The translations under genes and the position numbers were made by a program. From Sporosarcina koreensis (GTDB lineage Bacteria; Bacillota; Bacilli; Bacillales_A; Planococcaceae), in assembly GCF_000826145.2 (NCBI RefSeq), contig NZ_LN651334.1, positions 36,507-100,506 on the forward strand: DNA of 64,000 bases. The letters run 5' to 3'. This document shows positions 37,737 through 47,896 of this stretch, one piece after another. Under the pieces are notes generated by a model. The model saw only the letters and a list, made by a program, of their open reading frames with translations, searched no databases and was not told the DNA's origin. Position 1 is the stretch's first letter. Each line of letters opens with the position of its first letter.

Positions 37737-38372
37737 ATGAGTACAGCATTACAGTCGGAAAAACGTGAAACTGCTCCACAGTCAGCATTGCGCGAATTGC
37801 GCCAGGAGGGGAAAGTGCCCTCTGTCGTATACGGGTTCAGAACGGAATCTACTCCGATCACAGTGGAAGAACGCGACCTCATCAAGACCGTTCAGGAACA
37901 CGGCCGCAATGGTGCGTTCAAACTATCGGTGGACGGAAACGATATAGACGTCATGCTCGGCGATTACCAGGCGGATGTCCTGACAGGCAAAGTCGAGCAC
38001 GCAGACTTTCTCGCCATCAACATGTCGGAAGAGCTTGAGGTCGACGTGACGATCCACCTCACAGGCACATCACCGGGTGAGAAAGCGGGCGGCGTCGTCC
38101 AGCAGCCGCTTTGGGAACTGAAAGTCAAAGCAAAACCTTCGGACATCCCGGAGAGCATCGAAGTCGACGTGTCAAAACTGGACATCGGAGATACGATCCA
38201 AGTATCCGACCTGCGTGAAGGGACCAAGTACGAAATCCAGAACGAAGACGACGAAACGATCGTTCTCGTCTCTGCACCGCGTACTGAGGAAGAGCTTGAC
38301 GCACTTGACGAAGAGTCCGGCGGCACAGCTGAACCGGAAGTCGTCAACGAAATAGACAAAGACAGCGAATAA
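37737..38372 (+). CDS. ctc: General stress ribosomal protein L25/Ctc
   Basis: The 211-residue L25 of the TL5/CTC type has an N-terminal 5S-rRNA-binding L25 domain (SALRELRQEGKVPSVVYGF) and a C-terminal beta domain (from about 95), ending in an acidic tail. It binds 5S rRNA under stress. ATG 37737 follows aaagggga. The frame is open far upstream inside prs, but that part is out of frame with prs and not protein-like. Confidence 0.94.
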   Translation: MSTALQSEKRETAPQSALRELRQEGKVPSVVYGFRTESTPITVEERDLIKTVQEHGRNGAFKLSVDGNDIDVMLGDYQADVLTGKVEHADFLAINMSEELEVDVTIHLTGTSPGEKAGGVVQQPLWELKVKAKPSDIPESIEVDVSKLDIGDTIQVSDLREGTKYEIQNEDDETIVLVSAPRTEEELDALDEESGGTAEPEVVNEIDKDSE

Positions 38373-38375
38373 TAC

Positions 38376-38408
38376 AAAGAGCGCACGGCACGCCGTGCGC
38401 TTGTTTTT
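38376..38408 (+). terminator. Terminator after ctc
   Basis: GCGCACGGC pairs with GCCGTGCGC around a 2-4-base loop, followed by TTGTTTTT. Confidence 0.85.
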
Positions 38409-38448
38409 ACGTTTTACGATACATTCCCCATAGAAAGAGAGCGTTCCT

Positions 38449-39006
38449 ATGAAAATGATCATCGGACTCGGAAATCCGGGTAAACAATATGAAATGACCC
38501 GTCACAATGTCGGTTTTCAAGCGATCGATCTGCTGGCGGAACAGCTGGATGCACCCGCCTTCCAGACGAAATTCAACGGTCTCTATACGACCGTCCGGGC
38601 CGGCGGTGAAAAAGTGATGCTCGTGAAACCGCTCACCTATATGAACTTGTCCGGCGAATGCGTGCGGCCGCTGATGGATTACTTCGAAGCGGACGATGAG
38701 GACATCGCCGTCATCTATGATGATCTCGATCTTACGCCCGGCAAACTGCGGCTGCGGGCGAAAGGCGGGGCTGGCGGGCATAACGGCGTGAAATCCCTTA
38801 TTGCCCACTTGGGGACCGACGTGTTCAACCGGGTCAGGATCGGCATCGGCCGTCCGGACGGCCGCATGGCGGTAGCGGATTATGTACTGGGTCCTTTTTC
38901 CGAGGATGAACAGCCGCTCATCCGTGAGGCCGTCGAACGCAGCGCCGCTGCCTGCCGCGACTGGCTGGGCAGACCGTTCCTTGAAGTGATGAACGACTAT
39001 AACTGA
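38449..39006 (+). CDS. pth: Peptidyl-tRNA hydrolase
   Basis: The 185-residue enzyme releases peptides from drop-off peptidyl-tRNA. It shows IIGLGNPGKQYEMTRHNVGF with the catalytic histidine, KPLTYMNLSGECV, the aspartate in IYDDLDLTPGKLR and KGGAGGHNGVKSL. It corresponds to spoVC of B. subtilis. ATG 38449 follows gagagcg. Confidence 0.96.
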   Translation: MKMIIGLGNPGKQYEMTRHNVGFQAIDLLAEQLDAPAFQTKFNGLYTTVRAGGEKVMLVKPLTYMNLSGECVRPLMDYFEADDEDIAVIYDDLDLTPGKLRLRAKGGAGGHNGVKSLIAHLGTDVFNRVRIGIGRPDGRMAVADYVLGPFSEDEQPLIREAVERSAAACRDWLGRPFLEVMNDYN

Positions 39007-39077
39007 CCCGCAGGCATAAGCGCTGTCTGTGCTGCCTATACTTGTACAGCATGTACATTTGAAAGGCGGCGATGCGG

Positions 39078-39293
39078 ATGGTCACCTACCGCTGCGGGCA
39101 TTGCCGGACGGAGATCGGCTCCGTGCCATTTGCGTCCGTGAAGGAAACGATCGCTGAACTGCAGAAATCGGATGACGGGTTCCTGTCCGAGCACGGCCGG
39201 GGATCCTTCGAAATCCGCTGTATCTGCGAACAGTGCGAAGACTCGCTGAGCATGTTCCCCGAGTACTATACAGTTGAAAAGTGGCTTCAGTGA
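39078..39293 (+). CDS. fin: Anti-sigma-F factor Fin
   Basis: The 71-residue protein has zinc-type cysteine pairs (TYRCGHCRTEIGS, IRCICEQCEDSL). Fin binds RNA polymerase and helps switch the forespore from sigma-F to sigma-G. It lies between pth and mfd as in B. subtilis. ATG 39078 is eight bases after aaaggcgg; ATG 39072 would be only two bases away. Confidence 0.88.
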   Translation: MVTYRCGHCRTEIGSVPFASVKETIAELQKSDDGFLSEHGRGSFEIRCICEQCEDSLSMFPEYYTVEKWLQ

Positions 39294-39305
39294 GAAGCCT
39301 GGCTT

Positions 39306-39341
39306 TGGCGCCTGCTGCAGGCGCGCAAAGCTTTTTGTGCT
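39306..39341 (+). terminator. Terminator after fin
   Basis: GCTTTGGCGCCTGC pairs with GCAGGCGCGCAAAGC, followed by TTTTTG. Confidence 0.85.
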
Positions 39342-39372
39342 TATGCATTTCACGGAGAAAGGACGGATCCGA

Positions 39373-42300
39373 ATGGACTCATTAGTAAACTATTACCGGA
39401 AGTCAGCAAAGATCGGGCAATTGGCGGACAAATTGGCGAAAGGCCAGGACCGGCAGCTGCTGACAGGTCTGACAGGAGGCGCAAAGACGCTGTTCTTCCA
39501 GACGCTCCAGCAGGAGATCGGCCGCCCGGTGGTCATCGTTTCGCCGAACATGCTGCAGGCACAGCGTACATATGACGATCTCGTCAAACAGCTGGGGGAG
39601 GAGTGTGTCCATCTGTATCCGGCAGAGGAACTGATAGCGGCGGACTTTGCATTCGCAAGCTTCGAACTGCGTGCAGGACGGATCGACACGCTCAGCCATC
39701 TGGCATCCAAAGGACAAGGCATCTACATCACGCCTGTCGCCGGATTGAAGAAACTGATCCCGACAAAGGGCCGGTTCGCCGCGGGCACCCTTTCCGTATC
39801 TGTCGGGGACAGCATCAATATGGACAGCTGGCTGAATCGGCTGACCGGCATGGGGTATGCCCGGAAAGACATGGTCACCGCTCCCGGGGAATTCGCTTTA
39901 CGGGGCGGAATCCTGGATATCTATCCGCTGACGGCGGACGATCCGATCCGGATTGAGCTGTTCGACACTGATGTCGACTCGATCCGGACATTCTCGGCCG
40001 AAGACCAGCGTTCCACGGGCAAGCTGACGGATGTCAGTCTGCAGCCGGCATCCGAATTCTCCTGGTCTGCCGGGGATCTGCTGATAATCGCAGACAAGCT
40101 GGAAGCGGCACTTGCCAAGAGTCTGAAAAAAGTCAAAGACGATACAGTCAAAGAGAATCTGCTGGAGACGATCTCCGGGGATATCGAACTGATGAGAGCT
40201 GGCGTCCAGCCGGAAAGCATGGTGAAGTACGCCGGCTTCGCGGGGGACCAGGTCACGACCCTCAACACCTACTTGCCGGATGATGCGCTTGTCGTTTTCG
40301 ATGAAATCAACCGGGTCCAGGAAGGCGCGGCCATGCTTGAGAAAGACGAAGAGGAATGGCGCCTGTCGTTGCTGGAAGAAGGAAAGATCGTACATGACGC
40401 GGTGCTGTCTGTACCGTTTGCTGAAGTGCATGCCGCGCTCACTGCCCAAAAGCTGTATACGTCCCTGTTTACACGGACCCTCCCGGGAATTACGGTGAAG
40501 GAAGTGCTGTCCTATTCCTGCAAGCCGATGCAGGAGTTCCACGGACAGATGAACCTGCTGAAAGCGGAGACGGAGCGCTGGCAGCATGGCGGCTTCAATG
40601 TATTCGTTGTCGCAGAAGGGCGCGACCGGGTCGAAAAAGTCCGGTCCATCCTGGCCGATTATGATATTCAGGCAACCGGGAACGCGGCTGCTGCGGAAGC
40701 CGGCATGATCACAGTCATCGACGGCAGTCTCCATGCCGGGTTCGAGCTGCCGCTGCAGCATCTCGCTGTCATCACGGACGGTGAACTGTTCAAAGGGAAA
40801 CCGAGGCGGAAAGCCCGTCCGCAGAAAATCTCGAACGCGGAACGCATCAAAAACTATTCGGAAATCAAACCCGGTGATTATATCGTGCACGTCCAGCACG
40901 GCATCGGTAAGTATTATGGTGTCGTGACCTTGGATGTCGGCGGTGTCAGCAAGGACTATCTCGATATCCGCTACCGCGGCGAAGATAAGCTGTTCGTGCC
41001 GGCCGATCAGATCGACCTCGTACAGAAGTATGTCGCATCCGGTGACAAAGAGCCGAAGCTCCACAAGCTCGGCGGGGCGGAATGGAAGAAGACGAAGACG
41101 AAAGTGTCAGCAGCCGTGAAAGACATCGCCGATGACCTCATCAAGCTGTATGCGGAGAGGGAAGCCCAGAAAGGGTTCGCCTTCTCGAAAGACGATGACC
41201 TGCAGCGGTCCTTCGAAAATGCATTCCCTTATGAAGAGACGGACGATCAGCTCCGGTCCATTGTCGAAGTGAAGCAGGACATGGAGAAGGAACGGCCGAT
41301 GGACCGGCTGCTCTGCGGGGACGTCGGGTATGGCAAGACGGAAGTGGCCATCCGTGCTGCATTCAAAGCTGTATCGGACGGCAAGCAGGTCGCATTCCTC
41401 GTGCCGACGACAATTCTCGCCCAGCAGCATTACGAGACGATGAAGTCGCGGTTCGCCGACTTCCCGATCGAGGTCTCCCTGCTCAACCGGTTCCGGTCGA
41501 AAAAACAGCAGACAGAGACCAAGAAAGGACTGAAGAACGGCACGGTCGATATCGTCGTGGGCACACACCGCCTGCTGTCGAAGGACGTTGCCTATCAGGA
41601 CCTCGGCCTGCTGATCGTCGACGAGGAACAGCGGTTCGGCGTCACACACAAAGAAAAGCTGAAACAGCTGAAGACGAATGTCGATGTACTGACACTCACC
41701 GCGACGCCGATTCCGAGAACGCTGCATATGTCGATGATCGGTGTACGCGACCTGTCGATCATCGAAACACCGCCAGCTAACCGGTTCCCTGTCCAGACCT
41801 ATGTCATGGAGGATAACCTGGCGCTGGTGCGCGAGGCAATTGAGAGGGAGATGTCCCGCGGCGGACAAGTGTTCTACTTGTATAACCGGGTGGAGGATAT
41901 GACGAAAAAGGTTGATGAGATCCGTCAGCTGGTGCCGGAAGCCCGTGTTGGATTCGCACACGGACAGATGGGGGAAGCGGCGCTGGAAGAGATCATCCTC
42001 AGCTTCCTCGAAGGGGAGTATGATGTCCTCGTGACCACGACGATCATCGAGACAGGAATCGATATCCCGAACGTCAATACGCTGCTCGTCCATGACGCCG
42101 ACCGCATGGGCCTGTCCCAGCTGTATCAGCTGCGGGGCCGTGTCGGACGGTCGAACCGGGTTGCCTATGCCTATTTCCTGTATCAGCGCGACAAAGTGCT
42201 GACGGAAGTGGCGGAGAACCGTCTGCAGGCCATCAAGGAATTCACGGAACTCGGCTCCGGATTCAAAATTGCAATGCGTGACCTGTCCATCCGGGGAGCC

Positions 42301-42906
42301 GGGAACCTGCTCGGATCCCAACAGCACGGATTCATCGATTCGGTCGGGTTCGATCTCTATTCCCAGATGTTGCAGGAAGCCGTGGAGGAGAAACAGACCG
42401 GCATCTCGAAAGAAGACCGGCCTGACCTGGAGATCTCCCTGCCGATCAATGCCTATCTGCCGGATACGTACATCAAGGACGGCTACCAGAAGATCCAGAT
42501 GTATAAACGCGTGAAAGCGATTGAGGGTGAGCAGGATTTCAACGAACTGTGGGACGAAATGACCGACCGGTTCGGCGATCTGCCGTTCGAAGCGGAACTG
42601 CTGCTTCGCGTAGGCCGCCTGAAAGCGTGGGGGAAAGAAGCGGGCGTTGCCTCCATCAAAAAACAGCAGTCCGTCATCGAAATCCGGTTCTCCGCTGAAG
42701 GGACCGCGAAGACGGACGGTGCGAAACTCGTCTCGGAAACGATGGCCTATGGCCGTGCTGTCGGCTTCACGATGGATGACGGCCGGCTGGTCATCACGAT
42801 CGATGACCGGAAACTCGGTAAACAGACGGAGTTCGATGTGCTTGAAGCGATCATACAGCTGCTGCGGACAGCCGAGAAAGAAACTGCCGAAGTGGATGCC
42901 GGATAG
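39373..42906 (+). CDS. mfd: Transcription-repair coupling factor Mfd
   Basis: The 1177-residue translocase removes stalled RNA polymerase and recruits UvrA. It has a UvrB-like N-terminus ([20 protein letters not shown]), a CarD-like RNA-polymerase-binding domain (about 490-560, [16 protein letters not shown]), helicase motifs ([13 protein letters not shown] at about 650, DEEQRFGV at about 750, the [20 protein letters not shown] motif VI) and a C-terminal TRCF domain. ATG 39373 gives [11 protein letters not shown] and follows aaagga. The frame is open across the preceding terminator, which is not coding. Confidence 0.96.
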   Translation: MDSLVNYYRKSAKIGQLADKLAKGQDRQLLTGLTGGAKTLFFQTLQQEIGRPVVIVSPNMLQAQRTYDDLVKQLGEECVHLYPAEELIAADFAFASFELRAGRIDTLSHLASKGQGIYITPVAGLKKLIPTKGRFAAGTLSVSVGDSINMDSWLNRLTGMGYARKDMVTAPGEFALRGGILDIYPLTADDPIRIELFDTDVDSIRTFSAEDQRSTGKLTDVSLQPASEFSWSAGDLLIIADKLEAALAKSLKKVKDDTVKENLLETISGDIELMRAGVQPESMVKYAGFAGDQVTTLNTYLPDDALVVFDEINRVQEGAAMLEKDEEEWRLSLLEEGKIVHDAVLSVPFAEVHAALTAQKLYTSLFTRTLPGITVKEVLSYSCKPMQEFHGQMNLLKAETERWQHGGFNVFVVAEGRDRVEKVRSILADYDIQATGNAAAAEAGMITVIDGSLHAGFELPLQHLAVITDGELFKGKPRRKARPQKISNAERIKNYSEIKPGDYIVHVQHGIGKYYGVVTLDVGGVSKDYLDIRYRGEDKLFVPADQIDLVQKYVASGDKEPKLHKLGGAEWKKTKTKVSAAVKDIADDLIKLYAEREAQKGFAFSKDDDLQRSFENAFPYEETDDQLRSIVEVKQDMEKERPMDRLLCGDVGYGKTEVAIRAAFKAVSDGKQVAFLVPTTILAQQHYETMKSRFADFPIEVSLLNRFRSKKQQTETKKGLKNGTVDIVVGTHRLLSKDVAYQDLGLLIVDEEQRFGVTHKEKLKQLKTNVDVLTLTATPIPRTLHMSMIGVRDLSIIETPPANRFPVQTYVMEDNLALVREAIEREMSRGGQVFYLYNRVEDMTKKVDEIRQLVPEARVGFAHGQMGEAALEEIILSFLEGEYDVLVTTTIIETGIDIPNVNTLLVHDADRMGLSQLYQLRGRVGRSNRVAYAYFLYQRDKVLTEVAENRLQAIKEFTELGSGFKIAMRDLSIRGAGNLLGSQQHGFIDSVGFDLYSQMLQEAVEEKQTGISKEDRPDLEISLPINAYLPDTYIKDGYQKIQMYKRVKAIEGEQDFNELWDEMTDRFGDLPFEAELLLRVGRLKAWGKEAGVASIKKQQSVIEIRFSAEGTAKTDGAKLVSETMAYGRAVGFTMDDGRLVITIDDRKLGKQTEFDVLEAIIQLLRTAEKETAEVDAG

Positions 42907-42915
42907 TCCCGTCCC

Positions 42916-42945
42916 TGCATAAAATGCCCATGCATGAAGCATACT
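42916..42945 (+). promoter_or_regulatory. Sigma-G promoter of spoVT
   Basis: TGCATA (42916-42921) and CATACT (42940-42945) are 18 bases apart, 43 bases before spoVT. Sigma-G recognises TG[A/C]ATA and CATACTA at 17-18 bases, and spoVT is a sigma-G gene in B. subtilis. Confidence 0.75.
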
Positions 42946-42988
42946 GAGTCCGTAAAGCGGATTTCAATTAGAAAGTGAGGCATCATGC

Positions 42989-43525
42989 ATGAAGGCAACC
43001 GGTATTGTCCGCAGGATCGATGACTTGGGAAGGGTGGTCATCCCGAAAGAAATCCGGCGAACGCTCCGGATCCGGGAAGGGGACCCTCTTGAAATTTTTA
43101 CGGATCGGGACGGCGAAGTCATCCTGAAAAAGTATTCCCCGATTTCCGAACTCGGCCAGTTTGCAGCGGAATATGCAGAAACACTTTATCAGACATTGGG
43201 CACGCCGGCACTTATCAGTGACCGGGATGAAATCATCGCGGTGGCCGGTCTTCCGAAGAAGGACTATTTGAATCGGCAGGTGTCTGCCGACGCTGAAGAG
43301 CTGCTGAAGCAGCGGGCGATGGTGACGGAAAAAATGGAGAAGACCGTGGAATGGGTGCCGGGACAGACCGAGCATGTGAAATCCTACTGTGTCACTCCGA
43401 TTGTTGTGAACGGTGATACCATCGGCGCAATCTATTTATTGTCGAAAGTCCACTTTGTCGGGGAAGCCGAACAGAAGACTGCCGAAACGGCCGCCTTGTT
43501 TTTAGCCAAACAGATGGAACAGTAA
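42989..43525 (+). CDS. spoVT: Stage V sporulation regulator SpoVT
   Basis: The 178-residue protein has an AbrB-type swapped-hairpin DNA-binding domain (MKATGIVRRIDDLGRVVIPK, EIRRTLRIREGDPLEIF). Its C-terminal GAF-like domain follows (from about residue 56). SpoVT tunes sigma-G genes in the forespore. ATG 42989 follows gaaagtgagg. It has its own sigma-G-like promoter. Confidence 0.95.
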   Translation: MKATGIVRRIDDLGRVVIPKEIRRTLRIREGDPLEIFTDRDGEVILKKYSPISELGQFAAEYAETLYQTLGTPALISDRDEIIAVAGLPKKDYLNRQVSADAEELLKQRAMVTEKMEKTVEWVPGQTEHVKSYCVTPIVVNGDTIGAIYLLSKVHFVGEAEQKTAETAALFLAKQMEQ

Positions 43526-43528
43526 TCT

Positions 43529-43570
43529 GCCTGCACCGCCTGAACCCTTCAGGACGTGCAGGTTTTTTTG
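43529..43570 (+). terminator. Terminator after spoVT
   Basis: CTGCAC pairs with GTGCAG, with an inner CCTGAA/TTCAGG stem, followed by seven T's. Confidence 0.85.
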
Positions 43571-43649
43571 TGCGTGCCCCCGGGAAGCTGTCGTTTCAAG
43601 CGGGCAGTGGTATAATGGACACCATCCACAAAACGAAAGAGGACTCAGC

Positions 43650-45239
43650 ATGGCAGCAGGCGATTGGAATATGAAAACATTTATGAAAGGCGCGTCAATG
43701 CTGACGGTCTCCGCCTTGATTGTCAAACTGCTCGGGGCCGTGTACCGTGTCCCCTTCCAGAACTTGGTCGGGGACAAAGGGTTCTACATTTATCAGCAAG
43801 TGTACCCGATCACCGGGATCTTCGTGATCTGGACGACGTACGGTGCGGCGGTTTCCATTTCCAAGCTGCTGGCGGGTACGGAACATCCCGGTGAACGGCG
43901 GGCGATCATCAATTTATCGTTCGTCTATCTGAGTGTACTGAGCATACTCGCGTTCGCAGGGCTGCTGACCGGTGCTCAAACGATCGCACGGATGATGGGG
44001 GATGCCGCCCTGGCGCCGCTGCTGCGTGCGGGTGCCTATATTTTGCTGGTCATGCCTCTGCTTGCGGTGTACAAGGGGGTCTTCCAATCCAAAGGGGACA
44101 TGATGCCGATCGCCGTGTCGGGTGTCGGCGAGCAGGGAATCCGCGTCGCCATCATTCTGGCGGGTACGTGGCTCGCGGTTCGTTCGGGCGCGTCGCTGTA
44201 TACGACAGGGGAGATTGCAGTCATTGGGACCGTGATCGGCCAGGCTGCCGGCGTCCTGATCCTGGCACTCTGGCATCGCCGGTCCGTGCGCGCCAGGCCC
44301 GCAGCCATCGACCGGAAACGCGTCATCCGCGAACTGACCGTCGTCAGTGTCAGTCTGAGTGCAAGTTCCCTCATCCTCCTGCTGTATCAGCTGGCGGATG
44401 CATTCACGGTACTGAACCTGCTGACAGCGGACAGCATCGATGACACGGCTGCCATGGTCCTGAAAGGGATCTATGACCGCGGCCAGCCGCTGCTGCAGCT
44501 CGGCAGCCTGATCGCCACGACGCTCGCGATGGCGATTGTGCCGCTGATCGCGCACCATACGGCAAGAAGCGGAGGACGGAGCGCCTGGCCGTTCGTACAG
44601 CTGACGTACCGTGTTGCTGTCTTGTTCGGATTTGCAGCCGCACTCGGTCTTGCGCTTCTGCTGCCTTATGTGAATGTGTTATTGTTTGAAACAAGAGACG
44701 GTTCCGGCGCACTTGCGATCTTCTGCCTGCAGATTTTCTGGCTGTCGCTCGTACTGCCGCTCTGTGCAATCCTGCAGGGGGCCGGTTCCGGGAAAGGCCC
44801 GGCAGCCTGGCTGGTACTCGGGCTGGCTGTGAAGGTCCTGTCGAATGTCCTGCTCGTCCCTGTATACGGGATTGCCGGGGCAGCGCTTGCCGGCAATATC
44901 GGGTTTGCGGTAACAGCGGCGGGTCTGCTTTTACTCTTCAAGAAAACCTGGCCGGCGCGCCTGGCCCCTGCCAGGTTCTATGGCTGGATAGGTGCGGCAG
45001 GCGCTGCAATGGCGGCCGTTGTGCTCGCCTGGACAGCGGGAATCGATGCGGCAGGCCTGGCAGGGGACAGCCGGCTGTCTGCAGCACTGTCGGCGTTGCC
45101 CGCTGTCGGACTCGGCGCTGCCGTATTCCTGTTCATCATCATGAAGACGCGTGTGCTGGGCGACCGGGATTGGTATTTGTTGCCGTTCGGGAAACGGCTT
45201 GCGCGCGTGCAGCTGGTATTGACGAAAAAGAGAAGGTGA
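43650..45239 (+). CDS. yabM: MATE/MVF-type polysaccharide flippase family protein (YabM)
   Basis: The 529-residue integral membrane protein has about 14 hydrophobic segments and belongs to the SpoVB/MurJ/PST group. Conserved parts are GASMLTVSALIVKLLGAVYR, VPFQNLVGDKGFYIYQQVYP and KGVFQSKGDMMPIA. Relatives move lipid-linked sugars across the membrane or act in spore cortex formation. The substrate is not known here. ATG 43650 follows gagga. The yabN start is four bases after its stop. Confidence 0.9.
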   Translation: MAAGDWNMKTFMKGASMLTVSALIVKLLGAVYRVPFQNLVGDKGFYIYQQVYPITGIFVIWTTYGAAVSISKLLAGTEHPGERRAIINLSFVYLSVLSILAFAGLLTGAQTIARMMGDAALAPLLRAGAYILLVMPLLAVYKGVFQSKGDMMPIAVSGVGEQGIRVAIILAGTWLAVRSGASLYTTGEIAVIGTVIGQAAGVLILALWHRRSVRARPAAIDRKRVIRELTVVSVSLSASSLILLLYQLADAFTVLNLLTADSIDDTAAMVLKGIYDRGQPLLQLGSLIATTLAMAIVPLIAHHTARSGGRSAWPFVQLTYRVAVLFGFAAALGLALLLPYVNVLLFETRDGSGALAIFCLQIFWLSLVLPLCAILQGAGSGKGPAAWLVLGLAVKVLSNVLLVPVYGIAGAALAGNIGFAVTAAGLLLLFKKTWPARLAPARFYGWIGAAGAAMAAVVLAWTAGIDAAGLAGDSRLSAALSALPAVGLGAAVFLFIIMKTRVLGDRDWYLLPFGKRLARVQLVLTKKRR

Positions 45240-45243
45240 TTGT

Positions 45244-46716
45244 ATGGAAAAAATAACGATAATCGGCCTTGGTGCCGGTGAACTCGACCAACTGCCGCTT
45301 GGCGTCTACAGGAAATTGAAAGCCGCCGGTACGCTCATCGTCCGGACGGATCATCATCCGGCCGTCGACGAGCTGAAAGCGGAAGGTGTCCAGGTGCGGA
45401 GTTTCGATGCCGTCTATGAGGCAAATGATTCGTTCGAAGCGGTCTATGAGGAGATTGTCCGGCAGCTGACGGAGCTGGCATCGGAACAGCCGGTTGTATA
45501 TGCTGTGCCCGGCCATCCGCTCGTTGCGGAACGTACTGTCCAGCTGCTGATCGAGCAGGAACGGGCAGGGAATGCCATCCTGGAGATCGCGGGAGGCAGC
45601 AGCTTCCTCGACCCGATCTTTTCGGCACTCCGCATCGATCCGATTGAAGGGTTCCAGCTTTTGGATGCAGCGGACCTGCATCAGGATGATGTGCTGATGC
45701 AGCAGCATATCCTGATCGGCCAGGTCTATGATGCGTTCGTCGCTTCGGATGTAAAACTGGCACTGCTCGAGAAATACCCGGTCGAACATCCGGTCACGAT
45801 TGTGAAGGCGGCCGGGACGTCGCTTGAGCGGGTGCGCACCCTTCCGCTTGTAGAACTCGACCGCGAGACGGAGATCGACAACCTGACGACGGTCTACGTG
45901 CCGCCTGTCCCTGAACAGACGGACAGGCTGAAGGAATGGCGGACATTCCGCGCGATCATTGCCGCACTCCGCGGACCGGACGGCTGCCCGTGGGATCGGG
46001 AACAGACGCATGAGTCGCTGAAACGATATCTGATAGAAGAAGCGCACGAAGTCCTTGATGCGATCGATCGGGAAGACGATGACGGGCTCATCGAGGAGCT
46101 CGGTGATGTGCTGCTGCAGGTCTTCCTGCATGCGCAGATCGGGGAGGATGAAGGCTATTTCGCTATGGAAGACATCCTGCAGGCGGTCGGGGATAAGATG
46201 ATCCGCAGGCATCCGCATGTTTTCGGGGAAATTGAAGTCGAGGATACAGAGGATGTCCTGACCAATTGGCAGGCCATCAAGGCGGCTGAGAAACCGGAGC
46301 GTACCTCCCTGCTCGACGGACAGGCGCTGACAAGCTCGTCCCTGCTGACCTCGTTCAATTACCAGAAGGCGGCAGCCCGGGTCGGATTCGACTGGGAGGA
46401 TGTAAAAGGAGCATTCGATAAGTTCGAAGAGGAATGGCAGGAATTCAAGGACGAAGTGGCAGAAGGGACGCAGGATACCCGCACGGACGAACTCGGCGAC
46501 GTGTTCTTCACGCTCGTCAACATCGCCCGGTTCCTGAAGCTCTCACCGGAGGAAGCGATGCAGCATGCCAACCGCAAGTTCAGCACGCGGTTCGGCTACA
46601 TCGAACAGGCCGTAGCCGCCGGGCGCGGTTCATTCAGCGATTATACACTGGACGAGCTGGAACAATTCTGGCAAGATGCCAAACGGACAGGAGGAACCCA
46701 GCATGAGACTCGATAA
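45244..46716 (+). CDS. yabN: YabN: tetrapyrrole-methylase-like and MazG nucleotide pyrophosphohydrolase fusion
   Basis: The 490-residue two-domain protein has an N-terminal SAM-methyltransferase-like domain (about 1-225, IIGLGAGELDQLPLGVYRKL). The C-terminal MazG part has GPDGCPWDREQTHESLKRYL, IEEAHEVLDAIDREDDD and a second copy (KVE-type helices, ELGDVFFTLVNIARFLKL). MazG domains hydrolyse NTPs to NMPs and help clean the nucleotide pool. ATG 45244 follows aaggtgattgt. It overlaps rqcP by 14 bases. Confidence 0.92.
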   Translation: MEKITIIGLGAGELDQLPLGVYRKLKAAGTLIVRTDHHPAVDELKAEGVQVRSFDAVYEANDSFEAVYEEIVRQLTELASEQPVVYAVPGHPLVAERTVQLLIEQERAGNAILEIAGGSSFLDPIFSALRIDPIEGFQLLDAADLHQDDVLMQQHILIGQVYDAFVASDVKLALLEKYPVEHPVTIVKAAGTSLERVRTLPLVELDRETEIDNLTTVYVPPVPEQTDRLKEWRTFRAIIAALRGPDGCPWDREQTHESLKRYLIEEAHEVLDAIDREDDDGLIEELGDVLLQVFLHAQIGEDEGYFAMEDILQAVGDKMIRRHPHVFGEIEVEDTEDVLTNWQAIKAAEKPERTSLLDGQALTSSSLLTSFNYQKAAARVGFDWEDVKGAFDKFEEEWQEFKDEVAEGTQDTRTDELGDVFFTLVNIARFLKLSPEEAMQHANRKFSTRFGYIEQAVAAGRGSFSDYTLDELEQFWQDAKRTGGTQHETR

Positions 46717-46993
46717 ATTCTTGAAAGTATCCAGGCTTATCAAAAGAAGGACACTCGCAAAACAGGTCGCGGACCAGGGTCGGATCACGATCGACGGGAA
46801 AGTCGCGAAAGCATCATCGGATGTGGCACCGGGCAATGAACTCGCCATCCGGTTCGGCCAGAAGATCGTCACCGTCACAGTGAACGAACTGAAAGCCTCC
46901 ACGAAAAAAGAGGATGCAGCTGCGATGTACACGATCGTCAAAGAAGAAAAACTCGACAAAGTGGAACCGGAATTCGTGGACGATGAAGACTGA
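46703..46993 (+). CDS. rqcP: RqcP (YabO), ribosome-associated quality control S4 protein
   Basis: The 96-residue S4-domain protein reads MRLDKFLKVSRLIKRRTLAK and QVADQGRITIDGKVAKASSD. In B. subtilis RqcP works with RqcH to add alanine tails to stalled chains on 50S subunits. ATG 46703 lies seven bases after acaggagga, within the end of yabN. Confidence 0.94.
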   Translation: MRLDKFLKVSRLIKRRTLAKQVADQGRITIDGKVAKASSDVAPGNELAIRFGQKIVTVTVNELKASTKKEDAAAMYTIVKEEKLDKVEPEFVDDED

Positions 46994-46998
46994 GGAGG

Positions 46999-47033
46999 GC
47001 ATGACAGGATCTTTTCCTGTCATGTTTTTTATT
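46999..47033 (+). terminator. Terminator after rqcP
   Basis: CATGACAGGA pairs with TCCTGTCATG around a 5-base loop, followed by TTTTTT. Confidence 0.9.
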
Positions 47034-47080
47034 GGACGCGCATAGGATGGCAGTGTACAAAATCGACAGGAGGACGAACT

Positions 47081-47377
47081 ATGCAAATTCAAACTGAAAG
47101 TCCGACGTACACAATCCCATCCGGCGACCACGTCGTCACCATGCGCAACCGGAAACGAATGGATCTCACTTCTGTAAAGACTATCGACCGGTTCGACCAA
47201 GAAGAGTTCCTCGTCCGCACGTCCCAGGGAATGCTGACCATCAAAGGAGAAGAATTACGCATCGTCCACTTGGATGTCGACAAAGGCCTTCTCACATTGG
47301 AGGGCTCTGTCAGCACACTGCAGTACGATGAAGAAGAGACAGGCTCCCGTAATTTCCTCCATAAATTGTTCGGATGA
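47081..47377 (+). CDS. yabP: Sporulation protein YabP
   Basis: The 98-residue protein of the YabP/YqfC family reads HVVTMRNRKRMDLTSVKTID and QGMLTIKGEELRIVHLDVDK. It is needed for spore coat or mother-cell functions in B. subtilis. ATG 47081 follows gacaggagg. The stop overlaps yabQ by four bases (ATGA). Confidence 0.93.
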   Translation: MQIQTESPTYTIPSGDHVVTMRNRKRMDLTSVKTIDRFDQEEFLVRTSQGMLTIKGEELRIVHLDVDKGLLTLEGSVSTLQYDEEETGSRNFLHKLFG

Positions 47378-47841
47378 GCATCTCCGGCCAGTTCCTCAGC
47401 CTGCTTGCGATGATCGGTTCAGGGGTCATTGCAGGCGCGTTCATGGACATGATCGGTACAGGGATCGACCGGACGCAGAAAGCATCGTACATCCGGAGGA
47501 TCTCCGGCCTTCTGGAAGGCGCGGGCTGGCTGCTTGCCGGCTGCTTCGCTTTCGCTGTCCTGTTTGAATACCGTGCGGGCGAGTGGCGGATGTACGATCC
47601 GATCGCCCAGCTGGCCGGTCTGCTGCTGTATGCGAGTCTGTTCCATAGACCGTTCCGTCTGTTCGGCAGGCTGGTCATTGTGCTGGTCATCCGGCCGGTC
47701 ACCTGGATCATCCGGCTGGTATATGTCTGCATCCGGGCAGTGTTCCGCATCCTTTTTACAGTGGTCTACGTCCTATTGGGACCAATCCGGTATATCTATC
47801 GCCGTTTTGCCAACTTATCCTTCAAAAAAAGGGCGGCATGA
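47374..47841 (+). CDS. yabQ: Sporulation membrane protein YabQ
   Basis: The 155-residue membrane protein has hydrophobic segments at about residues 5-28, 45-65, 72-92, 95-112 and 115-135, then a basic tail (YRRFANLSFKKRAA). YabQ localises to the forespore membrane and is needed for cortex formation. It is translationally coupled to yabP. It is longer at the basic end than the core family but otherwise typical. Confidence 0.9.
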   Translation: MSISGQFLSLLAMIGSGVIAGAFMDMIGTGIDRTQKASYIRRISGLLEGAGWLLAGCFAFAVLFEYRAGEWRMYDPIAQLAGLLLYASLFHRPFRLFGRLVIVLVIRPVTWIIRLVYVCIRAVFRILFTVVYVLLGPIRYIYRRFANLSFKKRAA

Positions 47842-47896
47842 CGTATACTGGGGAAAGAACCATCTGTAAATTGTAGTTGAGGGGGCTGTACAGGAG

